From an uncultured Eubacteriales bacterium (GTDB lineage Bacteria; Bacillota; Clostridia; Oscillospirales; CAG-272), in the NCBI GenBank assembly GCA_934446285.1, contig CAKSEI010000058.1, positions 1 through 8,355 on the forward strand: a stretch of 8,355 nt of DNA, read 5' to 3'. Shown piece by piece: positions 5,662 to 8,355 of the stretch. Within the stretch, counting starts at the first letter, position 1. The number at the start of each line of letters is the position of its first letter. The notes below the pieces were generated by a model. The model had not been told where the DNA came from. It searched no databases and saw nothing but the letters and a program-made list of their open reading frames with translations. Both the position numbers and the translations under genes were made by a program.

Positions 5662-5666
5662 GGCGT

Positions 5667-6965
5667 TTACACGTCGAGCGATGCAACGTCCTCAAAGGTT
5701 TCGCGGCGGATAACGACTCTGTCCGAGCCGTCGGGCGAGATAAACACCACGGGCGGACGCGGAATACGGTTATAGTTCGACGCCATGGAGTAGTTGTATG
5801 CACCCGTGACGAGCACCGCGAGCTTGTCCCCGCGCTCGGGACGGGCAAGGGCTATATCCTCGCCTATAAGGTCGCCCGATTCGCAGAGTCTGCCCGCTAC
5901 GGTTGCGGTGAAGTCAGCGGGCTTGTCCGCACGGGAAGCATTGAGCACGGTATATTTCGAGCCGTAGAGCGCGTAGCGCGGATTGTCCGACATACCGCCG
6001 TCTATCGACACATAGCTTTTGTAGCCCGTTATGGTCTTTACGCTGCCGACCGTGTAAACGGTCACGCCCGCGTCGGCGACGATGCTGCGCCCCGGCTCGA
6101 GCAGAATGCGCGGCTCGGGGAAATTAACCTTGTCGCAATTCTCCTTTACCGCCTGCGAGACAAGACGCAGATTGTCCGGGATTGAAAACTCCGGGTCACT
6201 CTCGACATATCTGACCCCGTAGCCGCCGCCGAGGTTAAGTGTGCCGAGGGTCTTGCCCGTAAAGTCGCGCACCTGCGCCATAAATGTTATCATTATATGC
6301 GCCGCATCTATAAACGGCTGCGAATCAAAGCACAGCGAGCCTACGTGGCAGTGCAGTCCGATAAGGTCGAGCGCGGGCAGCGTGATAAGCTCCTTTATTA
6401 ACTCCGCCGCCTGACCCGTCTCTATCGCCGTGCCGAACTTCGAGTCAACCTTGCCCGTATTTATCGCCGCATGGGTATGCGGGTCGATGCCGGGCGTAAC
6501 GCGCAGTATGACATTCGCCGTAACCCCGCGCTCCGAGGCTATACGCGAGAGCGCGCACAGCTCCTCCCTGTTATCGCAGATAAAAGTTCCCACCCCGCAG
6601 TCGAGGGCAAACGCTATATCCGCGTCGGTCTTGTTATTTCCGTGAAAATAAGCCCTCTCGAGCGGAAAGCCCGCGGCACGTGCGGTATAAAGCTCTCCTC
6701 CCGAGACGATGTCCGTGCCGATGCCCTCATCGGCGGCGATACGGTACATCTCCTTGCAGCAGAAGGCCTTTGACGCGAAAAGCGGCATACTCCCGGGAGC
6801 GAAAACCTCACGCATAGTGTCGGCATACTCCTTCATACGTTTGCGAATTCTCGCCTCGTCCATGAGCATAAGGGGAGTACCGTATCTCTCGGCAAGCCCT
6901 ACCGTGTCGCGTCCCGCGAGGGTAAGATGCCCCGCCTCGTTTACCGAAATATTAGAATGCAGCAT
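5667..6965 (-). CDS. lysA: Diaminopimelate decarboxylase
   Basis: LysA decarboxylates meso-2,6-diaminopimelate to L-lysine with pyridoxal phosphate, the last step of lysine synthesis. It is a fold-type III (alanine racemase-like barrel) enzyme acting as a cytoplasmic dimer. At 432 residues it has normal length. Lys66 in FASKAF should form the PLP Schiff base. HCHVGS (205-210), LGGGYG (245-250) and EPGRS (290-294) form the cofactor and phosphate site. CESGD (361-365) supplies the catalytic Cys contributed across the dimer, and Tyr390 in GAYNYSMASNYN lies near the cofactor. The start ATG (6965-6963) overlaps the dapL stop by one base (TGATG), and GGAGGAGA (6980-6973) inside dapL is a strong ribosome-binding site seven bases before it. 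This indicates translational coupling. It is the last gene of the unit; a terminator lies at 5488-5514. Confidence 0.97.
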   Translation of the reverse strand: MLHSNISVNEAGHLTLAGRDTVGLAERYGTPLMLMDEARIRKRMKEYADTMREVFAPGSMPLFASKAFCCKEMYRIAADEGIGTDIVSGGELYTARAAGFPLERAYFHGNNKTDADIAFALDCGVGTFICDNREELCALSRIASERGVTANVILRVTPGIDPHTHAAINTGKVDSKFGTAIETGQAAELIKELITLPALDLIGLHCHVGSLCFDSQPFIDAAHIMITFMAQVRDFTGKTLGTLNLGGGYGVRYVESDPEFSIPDNLRLVSQAVKENCDKVNFPEPRILLEPGRSIVADAGVTVYTVGSVKTITGYKSYVSIDGGMSDNPRYALYGSKYTVLNASRADKPADFTATVAGRLCESGDLIGEDIALARPERGDKLAVLVTGAYNYSMASNYNRIPRPPVVFISPDGSDRVVIRRETFEDVASLDV

Positions 6966-8143
6966 CAGAGTATCTCCTCCAGTCTCGCGACAGCCTCAAG
7001 AGTCGCCTCGTGCGTACCGAAAGCGGTCAGGCGGAAGTAGCCCTTGCCGCACTCCCCAAAGCCCGCACCGGGAGTGCCGACGACCTGCGCACGGTGCAGC
7101 AGCATATCGAAAAACTCCCAGCTGTCGCCGTGTCCCGGGCACTCAAGCCATATATACGGCGAATTTTTGCCGCCGGTATAATAAATATTCTTCCTGTCCA
7201 TAAGGGCGGATATCACACGCGCATTCTCGCGGTAATACTCAATATTCTCAAGGCACGCAGCCATTCCCTCGAGCGAGTAAGCCGCCTCGGCGGCGCGCTG
7301 TACGGGATAGCTCACCCCGTTGAATTTCGTCGCCTGACGGCGCGACCAGAGAGCCTTGAGAGAGGTCTCTCCTGCCATCAGCTCCTCGGGCACTACGGTA
7401 TAGCCGCAGCGCGTGCCGGTAAAGCCCGCCGTCTTTGAGAACGAGCAAATCTCTATCGCGCACTCGCGCGCACCGCGCACCGCATATATCGAGCGCGGGC
7501 TGCCGTCGGTGACGAAAGCCTCATATGCCGCGTCGTATATGATAAGCGAACCGCTCTGCCGGGCAAAGTCCACCCACTTCTCAAGCTGCTCTGCGGAGTA
7601 CGCCGCGCCCGTCGGATTTCCGGGTGAGCAGATATAGTATATACCCATCCCGCAATTCTCATCGGGCATGGGCAAAAATCCGTTCTCCCTGTTCGACGGG
7701 ATAAGATGTACGCGTCTGCCCGACATGACGTTCGAGTCATTGTAAACGGGATAAACGGGGTCTGGAAGATATATGTCATTGTCGGCAAAAATATCAACAA
7801 GGTTGCCGCAGTCGCTTTTCGCCCCGTCGGACACAAAAATGTCGGCAGCCGGAACGCTTACTCCGAATGACGCATAGTGAGCGGACACAGCCTCGCGCAG
7901 GAAGTCGTAGCCGTACTCCGGCGGATACCCGCGAAAAGTCTTTTCGCAGCCGAGCTCATCCGCCGCTCTCTTCATCGCATCGGTAACGCAGTGCGGCAGG
8001 GGGCGCGTAACGTCTCCTATGCCGAGCCTGATTATCTTCTTATCCGGATTTTCCGCCTGATATTCCTTTACTCTGCGCGCTATCTCCGAGAAGAGATAAT
8101 TCTTCGGCAGCTTCTCGAAATTCTCATTTATTTTTATCTTCAT
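6965..8143 (-). CDS. dapL: LL-diaminopimelate aminotransferase
   Basis: DapL converts L-2,3,4,5-tetrahydrodipicolinate and glutamate directly to LL-diaminopimelate and 2-oxoglutarate. This one step replaces the succinylase or acetylase branch (DapD, DapC, DapE). It is a fold-type I PLP aminotransferase and normally a cytoplasmic dimer. The 392 residues match the family. The opening MKIKINENFEKLPKNYLFSE is the DapL N-terminus. GIGDVTRPL (41-49), SDGAKSD (105-111), CSPGNPTG (172-179), YDAAYEAF (203-210), the PLP lysine Lys237 in SFSKTAGFTG, and Arg371 in FRLTAF are all present. ATG 8143 was chosen because it gives this conserved N-terminus and has GGAG nine bases upstream. An ATG at 8149 would leave only three bases, and a TTG at 8167 lies deeper in dapF. 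The first 20 bases overlap the end of dapF, and the stop overlaps the lysA start. Confidence 0.95.
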   Translation of the reverse strand: MKIKINENFEKLPKNYLFSEIARRVKEYQAENPDKKIIRLGIGDVTRPLPHCVTDAMKRAADELGCEKTFRGYPPEYGYDFLREAVSAHYASFGVSVPAADIFVSDGAKSDCGNLVDIFADNDIYLPDPVYPVYNDSNVMSGRRVHLIPSNRENGFLPMPDENCGMGIYYICSPGNPTGAAYSAEQLEKWVDFARQSGSLIIYDAAYEAFVTDGSPRSIYAVRGARECAIEICSFSKTAGFTGTRCGYTVVPEELMAGETSLKALWSRRQATKFNGVSYPVQRAAEAAYSLEGMAACLENIEYYRENARVISALMDRKNIYYTGGKNSPYIWLECPGHGDSWEFFDMLLHRAQVVGTPGAGFGECGKGYFRLTAFGTHEATLEAVARLEEIL

Positions 8144-8355
8144 ACTCATACACTCCGTCATAAACAAACTCCGCGGGGCCTCTCATTATAACGCGCTCCG
8201 CGCACGTCACTGTAAGATCTCCTCCGCGCAGGCGCACCGTAACGGGCTTGCCGGCGGAACAAAATCCGAGCTTTACCGCAGCCGATGCCGCAGCACACGC
8301 GCCCGTACCGCACGCCCATGTCTCTCCGCTGCCGCGCTCCCATACGCGCATGGTC
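8124..8355 (-). CDS. dapF: Diaminopimelate epimerase, 3' end of gene
   Basis: DapF interconverts LL- and meso-diaminopimelate without a cofactor, using two cysteines, and so supplies both LysA and peptidoglycan synthesis. Only the C-terminal ~76 residues are in the window; the frame continues past base 8355 with a Thr codon before the first Met. The signature RVWERGSGETWACGTGACA is present and includes the second catalytic Cys (ACGTGAC). The rest of the C-terminal beta-rich half follows (VTVRLRGGDLTVT, then FVYDGVYEYEDKNK). The Met at 8351 is internal to the family alignment, so it is not the start. The gene ends at TGA 8126-8124, inside the first codons of dapL. This 20-base overlap implies a single transcript and probably coupled translation. 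The promoter lies outside the window. Confidence 0.93.
   Translation of the reverse strand, partial: TMRVWERGSGETWACGTGACAAASAAVKLGFCSAGKPVTVRLRGGDLTVTCAERVIMRGPAEFVYDGVYEYEDKNK
8153..8156 (-). promoter_or_regulatory. Ribosome-binding site that fixes the dapL start
   Basis: GGAG on the minus strand lies nine bases before ATG 8143 but only three before ATG 8149. It therefore points to the MKIKINENF start. The site lies inside dapF. Confidence 0.65.

Noticed and set aside
5485..5775. 96-codon plus-strand frame in the convergent intergenic region
   Set aside because: It translates terminator and inverted-repeat sequence, then runs antisense into lysA; the composition is low-complexity and lysine-rich.
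5667..8143. Long plus-strand frames opposite lysA and dapL (for example 5598-6185 and 7010-7438)
   Set aside because: They are antisense shadows of genes with clear family motifs, and have no ribosome-binding sites or recognisable domains.
8144..8167. Longer dapL starting at TTG 8167 or ATG 8149
   Set aside because: The family N-terminus begins at MKIKINENF, and the GGAG spacing fits ATG 8143 only.

Overview
The window looks like chromosomal DNA of a member of the Bacillota, most likely class Clostridia. The evidence is a GatCAB subunit gene next to an archaeal-type (AspS2-like) aspartyl-tRNA synthetase, a NadE of the form I associate with clostridia, lysine synthesis by the diaminopimelate aminotransferase (DapL) route, purine-rich Shine-Dalgarno sites close to AGGAGG, and tightly packed, overlapping genes. 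The genus cannot be read from this sequence. No rRNA, tRNA, CRISPR array, insertion sequence or phage gene is visible.

Layout. (1) Bases 1-3081, plus strand: the 3' two thirds of gatB, then aspS and nadE, almost without gaps; a terminator follows at about 3155-3190. (2) Bases 3082-3778: about 700 bases without a convincing gene. Its right part holds a near-consensus sigma-A promoter (3558-3586) and a leader of about 185 nt. The leader contains a 10-codon ORF, an antiterminator-like pairing and a terminator-like hairpin. (3) Bases 3779-5482, plus strand: a complete ABC half-exporter (permease plus ATPase). (4) Bases 5483-5666: a convergent intergenic region with terminators for both strands and a roughly 117-base AT-rich inverted-repeat element. 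Pieces resembling this element also lie downstream of nadE. (5) Bases 5667-8355, minus strand: lysA, dapL and the 3' end of dapF, with overlapping ends, so transcribed dapF-dapL-lysA.

How the genes work together. GatB and the AspS2-type enzyme are the two halves of indirect Asn-tRNA(Asn) formation: the synthetase mischarges tRNA(Asn) with Asp and GatCAB amidates it. DapL, DapF and LysA are the last three steps from tetrahydrodipicolinate to L-lysine, and meso-diaminopimelate from DapF also feeds peptidoglycan. NadE makes NAD+ and shares only the gatB-aspS transcription unit. The ABC exporter is isolated, with no cargo gene recognised nearby.

The most original signal is the exporter's leader. 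The stop codon of the mini-ORF overlaps the 5' strand of a possible antiterminator, which excludes the terminator hairpin just upstream of the gene. This is the geometry of transcription attenuation, perhaps ribosome-mediated. It rests on base pairing read by eye and matches no riboswitch class I recognise.
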